Below are positions 33,503-41,407 of a stretch of 64,000 bases of DNA, one piece after another. A program made the position numbers and the translations under genes. Source of the stretch: Acidipropionibacterium virtanenii (GTDB taxonomy: Bacteria; Actinomycetota; Actinomycetes; Propionibacteriales; Propionibacteriaceae); assembly GCF_003325455.1 (NCBI RefSeq), contig NZ_CP025198.1:3038001-3102000 (forward strand), in the 5' to 3' direction. Position 1 is the stretch's first letter. Every line of letters starts with the position of its first letter. A model generated the notes under the pieces. The model was not told the DNA's origin. It searched no databases and saw nothing but the letters and a program-made list of their open reading frames with translations.

Positions 33503-34285
33503 ATGGCAGCATTCAACCGCGAGGACACGGGCCCCCTGGTGCACACCATCGGGAAGCCGATCGTCGAGCTCTCCCACGTCGACAAGCATTTCGGCGACCT
33601 GCACGTGCTCCAGGACATCAACCTCACCGTCGCCAAGGGCGAGGTGGTCGTGGTCCTGGGCCCCTCGGGTTCGGGCAAATCCACCCTGTGCCGCACCATC
33701 AACCGCCTGGAGACCATCGACTCGGGCACCATCACCATCGACGGCACCCCCCTGCCGACCGAGGGCAGGCCGCTCGCCCAGCTGCGCGCCGAGGTGGGCA
33801 TGGTCTTCCAGTCCTTCAATCTCTTCGCCCACAAGACGATCCTCGAGAACGTCATGCTCGGGCCCCTCAAGGTCCGCAAGAAGCCGAAGACCGAGGCGGA
33901 GAAGCAGGCCCGCGACATCCTCGAACGGGTCGGGGTGGCCAACCAGGCCGCCAAGTACCCGGCCCAGCTGTCCGGCGGCCAGCAGCAGCGCGTCGCGATC
34001 GCCCGCTCACTGGCGATGGAGCCCCAGGTGATGCTCTTCGACGAGCCCACCTCGGCCCTGGATCCCGAGATGGTGCAGGAGGTGCTCGACGTCATGGTCT
34101 CCCTGGCCCGCGGGGGCATGACGATGATCGTCGTCACCCACGAGATGGGATTCGCCCGCAAGGCCGCCAACCGCGTCGTCTTCATGTCCGACGGTCAGAT
34201 CATCGAGACCGCCGACCCGGAGTCCTTCTTCGACAACCCGACCAGCGACCGCGCCCGGGACTTCCTCGGCAAGATCCTGCACTGA
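33503..34285 (+). CDS. gluA: Glutamate/polar amino acid ABC transporter, ATP-binding protein
   Basis: 260 residues. Walker A is GPSGSGKST, the signature is LSGGQQQR, Walker B is [12 protein letters not shown], and the switch His is in VTHEMGFA. Strong similarity in pattern to GluA/GlnQ ATPases powers uptake of glutamate or another polar amino acid. The order ATPase - binding protein - two permeases is that of actinobacterial gluABCD. It appears leaderless (TAGCCT 6 nt upstream). Confidence 0.93.
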   Translation: MAAFNREDTGPLVHTIGKPIVELSHVDKHFGDLHVLQDINLTVAKGEVVVVLGPSGSGKSTLCRTINRLETIDSGTITIDGTPLPTEGRPLAQLRAEVGMVFQSFNLFAHKTILENVMLGPLKVRKKPKTEAEKQARDILERVGVANQAAKYPAQLSGGQQQRVAIARSLAMEPQVMLFDEPTSALDPEMVQEVLDVMVSLARGGMTMIVVTHEMGFARKAANRVVFMSDGQIIETADPESFFDNPTSDRARDFLGKILH

Positions 34286-34339
34286 GCCTTTCCTCCACCG
34301 TCTTCCCCAGCCCGGCCCACAACCAGGAAGAAGCACACC

Positions 34340-35182
34340 ATGTCACTGCGTAAAGTCGCGGCCGCCGTCGGCGCCGCCGCCCTGAGCCTGTCGCTGCTGT
34401 CCGGCTGCGTCGCCGGCTCCGACGACTCCTCCTCGGGATCCGGCGACTCCTCGTCGGGCGGCTCGATCACCATCGGCATCAAGTACGACCAGCCCGGCCT
34501 CGGGCTCAAGGACGGCTCGTCCTACAAGGGATTCGACGTCGACGTCGCCACCTACGTCGCCAAGGACCTCGGCTACAGCTCGGTGAAGTTCGTCGAGACG
34601 CCGTCGGCCCAGCGCGAGACGATGCTGCAGTCCGGCCAGGTCAAGATGATCTTCGCCACCTACTCCATCACCGCGGAGCGCGAGCAGAAGGTCTCCTTCG
34701 GCGGGCCCTACTTCATCGCCGGCCAGGACCTCCTGGTGAAGGCCGACAACAAGGACATCACCGGCCCGGACTCCCTCGACGGCAAGAAGCTGTGCTCGGT
34801 GACCGGCTCGACCTCGGCCCAGAAGATCAAGGACAGCTACTCCTCGAAGGTCGACCTGCAGGAGTACGACACCTACTCCAAGTGCGTCGCCGCCCTGTCG
34901 GCGGGCACCATCGACGCCGTCACCACCGACGACATCATCCTCGCCGGATTCGCCTCCCAGTCCCAGTACAAGGGCAAGCTGAAGGTCGTCGGCAAGCCGT
35001 TCACCACCGAGAAGTACGGCGTCGGCATCAAGAAGGGCGACACCGCCCTGGCCAAGAAGGTCAACGCCTCGGTCAAGAAGATGATCGACGACGGCTCATG
35101 GGAGAAGGCGCTGAAGGCCAACACCCCGGAGTTCAGCTACAACAAGAAGGTCAACCCGCCGAACCCGACGTCGGGGCAGTGA
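34340..35182 (+). CDS. gluB: Glutamate-binding lipoprotein of the ABC transporter
   Basis: 280 residues. The signal peptide ends in lipobox LLSGC, followed by a Ser/Asp/Gly linker that tethers the SBP_bac_3 domain. Typical blocks are GIKYDQPGLG, GFDVDVATYVA, ATYSITAEREQKVSF and GPYFIAGQDL. A disulfide may join the Cys in KKLCSVTGS and in YSKCVAALS, as in GluB. AGGAAG precedes the ATG. A strong hairpin follows it, probably allowing higher expression than the permeases. Confidence 0.93.
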   Translation: MSLRKVAAAVGAAALSLSLLSGCVAGSDDSSSGSGDSSSGGSITIGIKYDQPGLGLKDGSSYKGFDVDVATYVAKDLGYSSVKFVETPSAQRETMLQSGQVKMIFATYSITAEREQKVSFGGPYFIAGQDLLVKADNKDITGPDSLDGKKLCSVTGSTSAQKIKDSYSSKVDLQEYDTYSKCVAALSAGTIDAVTTDDIILAGFASQSQYKGKLKVVGKPFTTEKYGVGIKKGDTALAKKVNASVKKMIDDGSWEKALKANTPEFSYNKKVNPPNPTSGQ

Positions 35183-35212
35183 GCCTGAGCTCCCGAAGTT
35201 CCCGTCCCCACA

Positions 35213-35252
35213 CCCCCGCCCGGCCGGCATCAAGGCCCGTGCCGGGCGGGGG
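35213..35252 (+). terminator. Intercistronic hairpin gluB/gluC
   Basis: CCCCCGCCCGGC (35213-35224) pairs with GCCGGGCGGGGG (35241-35252) over a 16-nt loop, without a T-tract. In binding-protein operons such stems reduce read-through or protect the upstream mRNA. Confidence 0.65.
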
Positions 35253-35281
35253 TTCCCGTCCTCTCACCTCGGAGGTGATCA

Positions 35282-35965
35282 ATGTCCGGCCTGACCGAGC
35301 TGATGCGCCAGTATGACGTCCTGTCCGGTTTCTGGATGACGATCAAGTTGACACTCGTCGCGGCGGTCGGCGCGATGATCCTCGGCACCGTCGTCGCCAT
35401 CATGCGGGTCTCCCCCGTCAAGGCCTTCCAGGTCTTCGGCAGGGGATACGTCAACACCATCCGCAACACTCCGCTGACCGTGATCGTCACCTTCTGCGCC
35501 CTGGCCTTCTACAACGTGCTGGCCTGGCAACTCGCCGGACCGGACGCCCGATCCGCCACCCAGCTGTTCTGGTGGGGCGTGGTGGCCCTGTCGGTGTACC
35601 ACTCGACCTTCGTGGCCGAGGGCATCCGGTCTGGCATCAACACCGTCCCCGTCGGGCAGGCCGAGGCTGCCCGCTCCATCGGGCTCACCTTCGGCCAGAC
35701 CCTGAGCCAGATCATCCTTCCCCAGGCGATGCGCGGGGCCATCACCCCGCTCGGCAACACCCTCATCTCGCTCACCAAGAACACCACGGTGGTCTCGGCG
35801 ATCGGGGTGGCGGAGGCCTCCTACGTGATGAAGAACATGATCGAGTTCTCCCCCCAGCTCATCTATGCGATCTTCCTGCTGATGGCCCTCGGATTCGTCA
35901 TCCTCACCCTGCCCATCGGCGCGCTCGTGTCCTGGGCCTCGACCAGGATGGCGGTGCAGCGATGA
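35282..35965 (+). CDS. gluC: Glutamate ABC transporter permease 1
   Basis: 227 residues, HisM/GlnP-type permease. Five or so helices and the EAA loop ending EAARSIGLTFGQTLSQIILPQ are visible. The Shine-Dalgarno GGAGGTGATC is fully complementary to the 16S 3' end, probably compensating for lower mRNA behind the gluB hairpin. It overlaps gluD by 4 bp (ATGA). Confidence 0.92.
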   Translation: MSGLTELMRQYDVLSGFWMTIKLTLVAAVGAMILGTVVAIMRVSPVKAFQVFGRGYVNTIRNTPLTVIVTFCALAFYNVLAWQLAGPDARSATQLFWWGVVALSVYHSTFVAEGIRSGINTVPVGQAEAARSIGLTFGQTLSQIILPQAMRGAITPLGNTLISLTKNTTVVSAIGVAEASYVMKNMIEFSPQLIYAIFLLMALGFVILTLPIGALVSWASTRMAVQR

Positions 35966-36876
35966 GCAACTCGGTTCTCTTCGACGTCCCCGGCCCCAGG
36001 GCGCTGCGGCGCCACCGGGCGATCGGCGTCATCGGGGTCGTCCTCGGCCTCGTCCTGGCGGCCCTGCTGATCTACGGCCTGCGCAGCCAGCTCGGCTGGG
36101 ACGCATGGTCGGCCATCTTCACCGGCGGCGCCTGGCTCAACTACTTCCTGCCCGGCATCCTCAACACCCTCCAGGCCGCCGCGGCGTCACTGGTCCTGGC
36201 GTCGATCCTGGGCTTCATCCTGGCCCTCGGCCGGATGAGCTTCGTGCGTCCGGTCCGCTGGATCTGCTCGGTGCTGGTGGAGTTCTTCCGGGCGGTCCCG
36301 GTGCTTATGGCGATGCTCTTCTTCTACTACCTGATGGTCTTCGCCCAGCCCTTCGACACCCTCGTCGACCCCGCGCTGAAGGGGCTGGTCGGGGTCATCG
36401 CCGGCCTCACCTTCTACAACGGCGCCGTGATGGCCGAGCTGCTGCGCGCCGGCGTCAACTCCCTGCCCAGGGGCCAGACCGAGGCCGGGCTGTCGGTGGG
36501 CCTGTCCCTGGGCCAGACCCGCACGATGATCCTGCTGCCCCAGGCCATCACGGCGATGATGCCCGCACTGGTGAGCCAGCTCGTCATCATCGTCAAGGAC
36601 ACCGCACTCGGGTACATCATCACCTACCCGGAGCTGCTGCGCTCGGCCACCAACCTGTCCAGCGGCGGCACGAACATCATCCCGGTGTTCCTCGTGGCGG
36701 CCCTGCTGTTCATCATCATCAACTACGCCCTGAGCAACTTCGCCGAGCACCTCCAGGACCGGATGCGCAGGCGCCGCGGCGGGCATGTCGTGACCATCGA
36801 GGAGGCCCACCAGGGCTCCTTCCTCGCCGACGAGGGGGCCCTCGAGGAGGCGGTGGACCAGCACCGGGCTGATTGA
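35962..36876 (+). CDS. gluD: Glutamate ABC transporter permease 2
   Basis: 304 residues from the ATG at 35962, which overlaps the gluC stop. It is a HisM-type permease pairing with GluC. The first helix follows a cytosolic N-terminus. The EAA loop is QTEAGLSVGLSLGQTRTMILLPQ. The C-terminal 50 residues are charged, beyond the permease core. It is followed by a conserved 3'-end element also found behind trxA. Confidence 0.92.
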   Translation: MSNSVLFDVPGPRALRRHRAIGVIGVVLGLVLAALLIYGLRSQLGWDAWSAIFTGGAWLNYFLPGILNTLQAAAASLVLASILGFILALGRMSFVRPVRWICSVLVEFFRAVPVLMAMLFFYYLMVFAQPFDTLVDPALKGLVGVIAGLTFYNGAVMAELLRAGVNSLPRGQTEAGLSVGLSLGQTRTMILLPQAITAMMPALVSQLVIIVKDTALGYIITYPELLRSATNLSSGGTNIIPVFLVAALLFIIINYALSNFAEHLQDRMRRRRGGHVVTIEEAHQGSFLADEGALEEAVDQHRAD

Positions 36877-36877
36877 C

Positions 36878-36920
36878 GGAGGAGCCGACCCCTCCACGTC
36901 GCTTCGCTCCTTCCTCCCCG
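36878..36920 (+). terminator. gluD 3'-end element (same as behind trxA)
   Basis: A GGAGG...CCTCC stem starts 2 nt after the stop, followed by ACGTCGCTTCGCTCCT and a C/T tail. Thirty nucleotides match the trxA copy with a single mismatch, in the same orientation relative to the gene. Confidence 0.6.
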
Positions 36921-36927
36921 ATGCACC

Positions 36928-37010
36928 GGCAATTTCTCTCTCCCGAACCCCGGATCGGGCGTCACCGACAACGGCTCGGCGGTTCTGGAACGAGAAAATG
37001 TCGGTGCCCC
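36928..37010 (-). repeat. Dispersed intergenic repeat, copy B (~85 bp)
   Basis: Reverse complement of this stretch aligns with 9176-9258 through blocks TTTTCTCGT, GAACC, GATCCGGGGTTC and AATTGC. It sits between the gluD 3'-end element and the deoR promoter. Confidence 0.6.
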
Positions 37011-37022
37011 GTCGGGGGCCGG

Positions 37023-37057
37023 TAGACTCCGGGGACGTTCCCACACGTTCCCACAGG
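37023..37057 (+). promoter_or_regulatory. deoR promoter -10 and tandem 10-bp operator
   Basis: TAGACT (37023-37028) fits a -10. Immediately downstream, TTCCCACACG and TTCCCACAGG (37038-37057) form contiguous 10-bp repeats. The same arrangement lies behind the fruK -10 (40293-40312), so this is the probable binding site of the DeoR regulator, giving autoregulation. AGGAGG of the deoR Shine-Dalgarno overlaps the second repeat. Confidence 0.7.
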
Positions 37058-37067
37058 AGGCTACAAG

Positions 37068-37835
37068 ATGTACCCCGCCGAACGGCACAAGTGGCTCATC
37101 GACACCGCCGCCGATGAGGGGCGCGTCTCCGTCTCCCGGGCCTCCGAGGAGCTGGGCGTCGTCCCCGAGACCATCCGCCGGGATCTCGAGACCCTCGCCT
37201 CCCAGGGGCTTCTCCGCCGGGTCCATGGCGGGGCGATACCTGCCAGCTTCGACACGCTCGGGGACCAGCCGCTCGACACCCGCGACTCCTCGGCGGTCGC
37301 CGAGAAGGAGGCCATCGCCCGGGCGGCACTCGCCTACCTGCCCGACGGCCGGGGCTCCGTCGTCCTGGACGCCGGCTCCACGACCGGCCGTTTCGCCGCA
37401 CTGGTGCCCGCCTCCTCGCGGCTCACCGTCTTCACGGACTCCGCCCCGATCGCATCGGTGGTGGCCGCCCGCACCGCCTGCGACGTCCAGCTCATCGGGG
37501 GGCGCGTCCGATCCACCACCCAGGCCACCGTCGGCAACAGCCGCGAGATCGAACGGCTACGCGTCGACGTCGCCTTCATCGGCACCAACGGCGTCTCATT
37601 CAGCCACGGCTTCTCCACCCCCGATATCGAGGAGGCCGCCACCAAAGCGGCCATGGTCGCCTGCGCCCACACCGTCGTGGCACTGGTGGACTCCCGCAAG
37701 ATCGGTGCCGAATCGACCGCGCGCTTCGCCGAGATCTCCGACATCGACGTCCTCATCACCGACGACGCCATCACCGACCGCCAACGACAAGGCCTCGAGC
37801 AGGAGGGCCTGACGGTGGTCGTCGCTGTGTCTTGA
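37068..37835 (+). CDS. DeoR-family transcriptional regulator of the fructose PTS
   Basis: 255 residues. The N-terminal winged helix (about residues 1-58) includes VSVSRASEELGVVPETIRRD and RRVHGGAI, the DeoR signature. The C-terminal sugar-phosphate-sensing domain has VVLDAGSTTG, VDVAFIGTNGVS and a KAAMVACA segment. Members near fruK usually respond to fructose-1-phosphate or fructose-1,6-bisphosphate. The fruK operon starts 2.5 kb away, after an unrelated two-gene module, yet shares an operator with this gene. Confidence 0.88.
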   Translation: MYPAERHKWLIDTAADEGRVSVSRASEELGVVPETIRRDLETLASQGLLRRVHGGAIPASFDTLGDQPLDTRDSSAVAEKEAIARAALAYLPDGRGSVVLDAGSTTGRFAALVPASSRLTVFTDSAPIASVVAARTACDVQLIGGRVRSTTQATVGNSREIERLRVDVAFIGTNGVSFSHGFSTPDIEEAATKAAMVACAHTVVALVDSRKIGAESTARFAEISDIDVLITDDAITDRQRQGLEQEGLTVVVAVS

Positions 37836-37895
37836 CGGGGCAACCCCTCTCCGCTCGCCAGGGCTCGCTGGCCCCACGAACGGGTGAGCGACGCC

Positions 37896-38516
37896 TCAGA
37901 AGTCCCACTCGTGATTCGGGTCCGTCAGCGCGGCAGCGGTCTCCTCGACGCTGCGCAGATCCTTGAACGGGGACGAGGTGGCCAACTTCACCACGGATTC
38001 GAGCCCCATCGCCAGCGCAGCCATATTGTTCGTCTCCAGAGCATCGTCGACGACCGAGAACAGCCTGTTGAAGTTCTCCGATCTCTCGTCGAATGATCGG
38101 TCCAGATAGTTCTGCAGCAGGTCCTGCTGGGCCCTGATGTTGGCAATGGCGATATCGCGCTGGGCGGCGATCCCCACCCGCTTCGTGACCTGAACCTCCT
38201 CGAACTTGCGCACCTCGCCGGCCATCATCACCAGGCCGAGCACCGCGTCGACCACCTGGGTCGGGTCTTTGATCGTGTCATCCGCCAGCTCCTTGACGTC
38301 AGCCATCACGCCGGCGGAAAAGGCTGCCCCATCCTCAAAGGCTGCGTCGTCCTCGGTGGGCACCTCAACCTGCGGCACAGGTGACGCGCCTTTCCCATCG
38401 GCCGCGGGTGACGCATCGCTCCCGTGCGCTGCGACCTGCTCCTTCACCCAGGCTATTCCTTGATCACCGAACTCCTGATACAGGAAGGTCACGACTTTCT
38501 TGAAATCTTGGTTCAC
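37896..38516 (-). CDS. Unknown protein, partner of the glycine-rich membrane protein
   Basis: 206 residues from a GTG with AGAGGTG upstream. The N-terminal helix (VVTFLYQEFGDQGIAWVKEQV) is followed by an acidic linker (about residues 33-65). The C-terminal two thirds are mostly helical and coiled-coil-like: RKFEEVQVTKRVGIAAQRDI, then AQQDLLQNYLDRSFDERSEN, then VVKLATSSPFKDL. I do not recognise a named family; the SSPFKDL end looks conserved. It begins 2 bp after the stop of the upstream gene, so both are surely cotranscribed and may form a complex. Confidence 0.6.
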   Translation of the reverse strand: MNQDFKKVVTFLYQEFGDQGIAWVKEQVAAHGSDASPAADGKGASPVPQVEVPTEDDAAFEDGAAFSAGVMADVKELADDTIKDPTQVVDAVLGLVMMAGEVRKFEEVQVTKRVGIAAQRDIAIANIRAQQDLLQNYLDRSFDERSENFNRLFSVVDDALETNNMAALAMGLESVVKLATSSPFKDLRSVEETAAALTDPNHEWDF

Positions 38517-38518
38517 TG

Positions 38519-39997
38519 CTACACCTCTGTGTTCAGAACGTTCTTGACGTGGACGGTGACGGACAGGCTTTCATCGGTGAGCTCGCCGTCCTGACCCAGC
38601 AGCGGAACCTGAGCGAGCTCCACCATCGTCTTGATCAGAATCCCGCACTGGTTGAAGACCGCGGCATGGTCGGCGTCGGCGGGGTCGAACACGGGAACCA
38701 GGCCCTCGAGGCGGACGAGCAGGGGCATCAGCCGTTCACGGAGCTCATTGGTCACCCCGGTGAGTTCGTCGACACGGCGAAGGATCCCGTCCATGACGAT
38801 CCACGCGCTCTCCAGGCCGGTGACGGCCAGAGCGACGTCCTCCTCGTGGATCTTCGCCTCGGTGAGCTTCTGCGCGTAGTGGGCGGACAGGATGGTGCCC
38901 GCGGCCAGAAGGGCGACGCCGACGGTGACAGTTGCGGTCGTCGCAGCCAGGACCGCGGTGCCGGCGGCGACGCCACCGCCTCCGGCGGCCAGGCTGCCCC
39001 CACCGAGCCACGCCAGGACGGCGTTCGACGCCGCCGCTCCTGACAGGGTCGAGATCGCGGTACCGGTTGAGGCAGCCCCGATCGCCGTCACACCGCCCAT
39101 GACCAGGGCGGGCGTACCCAGAACCGCGGCAGCGCCCAATGCACCCGTGGCCGCCGTGGCCCCCAAAGTCTTGCTGACGGTCATATCGAGGGCGCCCATG
39201 GACTCGATGGCCTGGGTACCGATGCCGATCCCGTCGAGCAGCTCGTACTCCTTGGCACGGTTCTTCTGCTTGAGTGCCTCGAGGATCACCAGGAACTTCC
39301 CCAGGGTCTCATGCAGAGCCGTGAGTCGCAGCCGGCCGAACTCGTCGATGCGCTCCTTGAGCTGATCGCGACGCTCACCGGTGAGATCCTCGGCGGCACT
39401 GGCGTAATCCTCGCAGATCTGCTTGATCTCCGCGGAACTCCGACGATCCTGAAATCCTTGGACCCCCGAAGCGGTCTTGCCGATCTTCGCCATCGTGTGA
39501 CCGCTCGCCCTGAAGGTATCGGCGTCGACACCCTGCACAGCTTCCTTCGTCCGGTGCGCGGCCCGCCCGAAAGCGGCACCGTAATCGAACCCGGTGATCC
39601 TCCTGCCGGTTTCAGCCGCCGCATGCCCGGCCGACGACGTCGCTTCGGCGACGTCCTCCTTGCGAATTCCGCTGACCCGCTTCCAGGTCTTCCCGATCCG
39701 GTCCGCGGCCTGCTTCGCTACGGCCTGAGCGTCATCGAGACCGATCTTCCCGTCTCCGGTCACATCAAGCCGATCCGGAACCGAGCGGACCCCCGACCAG
39801 ACCTGGTCGGCCAACGTCTCCCTGTCGATCCCCTCCTCGGCAGCCTTCTCGGCTGCGTACTGCTCGACCGTGAAATCCGGGAAGTCACGCTCCAGCAGCG
39901 CCTCGAACGCAGTCCTCGCGGCGCGGTAGCGCTCGTCGGGAGAGACGGCCGTCAACGAGTCCTGGGACTCACCCGCTGTGTTGTCATCAGGAGTCAA
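38519..39997 (-). CDS. Unknown protein with EF-hand-like loop and glycine-rich membrane hairpin
   Basis: 492 residues if the TTG at 39997 (GAGG six bases upstream) is the start; a GTG at 40009 is an alternative. An EF-hand-like loop DVTGDGKIGLDD lies near residue 80. A helical region follows (KQICEDYASAAEDLTGERRD, then LEALKQKNRAKEYELLDG). A long Gly/Ala-rich hydrophobic segment (about residues 280-385) includes ISTLSGAAASNAVLAWLGGG and SLAAGGGGVAAGTAVLA, suggesting membrane-inserting hairpins. The C-terminus is helical. No enzyme motif is found. The pair is inserted between the fructose regulator and the fructose operon. Confidence 0.6.
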   Translation of the reverse strand: MTPDDNTAGESQDSLTAVSPDERYRAARTAFEALLERDFPDFTVEQYAAEKAAEEGIDRETLADQVWSGVRSVPDRLDVTGDGKIGLDDAQAVAKQAADRIGKTWKRVSGIRKEDVAEATSSAGHAAAETGRRITGFDYGAAFGRAAHRTKEAVQGVDADTFRASGHTMAKIGKTASGVQGFQDRRSSAEIKQICEDYASAAEDLTGERRDQLKERIDEFGRLRLTALHETLGKFLVILEALKQKNRAKEYELLDGIGIGTQAIESMGALDMTVSKTLGATAATGALGAAAVLGTPALVMGGVTAIGAASTGTAISTLSGAAASNAVLAWLGGGSLAAGGGGVAAGTAVLAATTATVTVGVALLAAGTILSAHYAQKLTEAKIHEEDVALAVTGLESAWIVMDGILRRVDELTGVTNELRERLMPLLVRLEGLVPVFDPADADHAAVFNQCGILIKTMVELAQVPLLGQDGELTDESLSVTVHVKNVLNTEV

Positions 39998-40359
39998 GGC
40001 GCACCTCACCGCATCGTTCGTGCCGGATGCCTGGAGATCCCGAAACGGCGTCCGCACCCGACTGCTCGGACGACAGTCTGTCACACAGCCCCGGGGCAAC
40101 GCGGAGACAGAGCTGGAGCCACGAGGACGCAAGGCCGCATCCCTCCTCAGCTCTCGCCCTGACTCGCCGCCCGTTCGACCGGGTCAGGTGCGCGAGTCGT
40201 GGCCCGCGCACCGGGTCCCTCCTTCATAATCGGAGGGAGCGATCCCGCCAGCATGTGAGAACTAGTTGCTTTCTCTCCCCGAATCCCATATATTCCAACA
40301 TGTTCCCACATGCGGAATGCCACAGATGCGCGGCGACCACCCAACGATGCGAGGACGTC
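39998..40359. other. Spacer upstream of fruK
   Basis: About 360 bp between the divergent module and fruK. The right part holds the fruK promoter and operator. In the left part I see no convincing gene. Confidence 0.6.
40266..40312 (+). promoter_or_regulatory. fruK promoter and tandem DeoR operator
   Basis: A -35 TTGCTT (40266-40271), a 17-bp spacer and a -10 TATATT (40289-40294) make a good promoter. TTCCAACATG and TTCCCACATG follow in tandem (40293-40312), overlapping the -10 edge and the probable transcription start. They match the repeats in front of deoR. Confidence 0.75.
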
Positions 40360-41319
40360 ATGATCGTCACAGTCACCCCCAACCCCAGCCTGGATCGCAC
40401 CGCGGGCCTCCCCGGACCGATCGTCCGCGGCCAGGTGCATCGATTCTCCGGTTCGACAGTCGTCGCCGCCGGCAAAGGGGTCAACATCTCCCGCGGGCTC
40501 CACGGGGCCGGAGTACCCACCACCGCCGTCGTTCCCGCGGCCGGCAACGACCCGCTGCTGGTCGGGCTCCTCGCCGACGGGGTCCCCACCATGGGCGTGC
40601 CGGTCTCCGAGCCGGTGCGCGTCAACCTGACCGTCACCGAACCCGACGGCACCACCACCAAGTTCAACGAGCCCGGCGCACACCTGTCTCCCGACGAGCT
40701 GACAGCCTTCGAGGACGCCGTCCTGGCCGCCGCCGACACCGCCGACTGGGTGGTGATGGCCGGCTCCCTGCCGCCCGGGATGCCGACCGACTGGTACGCC
40801 CGGATGGTGCCGCGGATTCGCGCGCACGGCGCCCGGATCGCGGTCGACACCTCCGACTCCCCACTGGTGGCACTGGCCTCCAACCTTCCCGAGTCGGCCC
40901 CGGACCTCGTCAAGCCCAACTCCGTCGAGCTCGCCCAGCTGTGCGGCGGCGACGGAAACGCCATGGAGGCCGAGGCGGCCGCAGGATCGTTCGGGCCGGT
41001 CATCGGCGCCGCACGCGACCTCATCGGCTGGGGCATCGCCGAGGTGATGGTCACTCTCGGCGGCGCCGGGGCCCTGCTCGTCCACAAGGACGGCGCCTGG
41101 CACGCCGTCGCCGAGCCCGTGGAGGTCAGGTCCACCGTCGGTGCCGGGGACTCCTCCCTGGCCGGCCTGCTGCTGGGCCGCTCCCTGGGACTTGACGACG
41201 CCGGATGCCTGCGCACCGCGGTGAGCTGGGGTTCCGCGGCGGCGTCGCTGCCCGGTTCCACCACCCCGACCATCGACCTGGCGTCCTCCATCGAGGTCAC
41301 CGTCAGGCAACTCCCCTAG
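40360..41319 (+). CDS. fruK: 1-phosphofructokinase
   Basis: 319 residues from the ATG at 40360 (GAGGA upstream). A PfkB-family ribokinase fold kinase that phosphorylates fructose-1-phosphate to fructose-1,6-bisphosphate. TVTPNPSLDRT is the family's opening, GKGVNISRGL is the sugar-binding motif, and the C-terminal VRSTVGAGDSSLAGLLLG holds the anion hole and catalytic Asp. It is followed by the fructose PTS permease with a hairpin between them. Confidence 0.94.
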   Translation: MIVTVTPNPSLDRTAGLPGPIVRGQVHRFSGSTVVAAGKGVNISRGLHGAGVPTTAVVPAAGNDPLLVGLLADGVPTMGVPVSEPVRVNLTVTEPDGTTTKFNEPGAHLSPDELTAFEDAVLAAADTADWVVMAGSLPPGMPTDWYARMVPRIRAHGARIAVDTSDSPLVALASNLPESAPDLVKPNSVELAQLCGGDGNAMEAEAAAGSFGPVIGAARDLIGWGIAEVMVTLGGAGALLVHKDGAWHAVAEPVEVRSTVGAGDSSLAGLLLGRSLGLDDAGCLRTAVSWGSAAASLPGSTTPTIDLASSIEVTVRQLP

Positions 41320-41322
41320 AAC

Positions 41323-41344
41323 CTGTCCCCCTCTCGGGGGACAG
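41323..41344 (+). terminator. Intercistronic hairpin fruK/fruA
   Basis: CTGTCCCCC and GGGGGACAG form a 9-bp perfect stem with a TCTC loop, just after the fruK stop. It has no T-tract, so it is more likely a partial terminator or processing/stability element inside the operon. Confidence 0.6.
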
Positions 41345-41407
41345 CACCACCGGACGGCGCCACCCCGGAGCCGTCCAACCAATCCCGGATTCGGAGAGGA
41401 ATCCCTG

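Noticed and set aside
33503-36876. The ABC system as a polysaccharide exporter
   Set aside because: It has a solute-binding lipoprotein and HisM-type permeases with EAA loops, which means amino acid import.
37036-37055. The tandem 10-bp repeats as a CRISPR or satellite repeat
   Set aside because: There are only two contiguous units without spacers and no cas genes. The matching pair at fruK supports an operator.
38533-38542. AGAACGTTCT as a LexA (SOS) box
   Set aside because: The actinobacterial SOS box has GAAC-N4-GTTC with a spacer. This palindrome has no spacer, lies at the end of a coding region and is not near an SOS gene.
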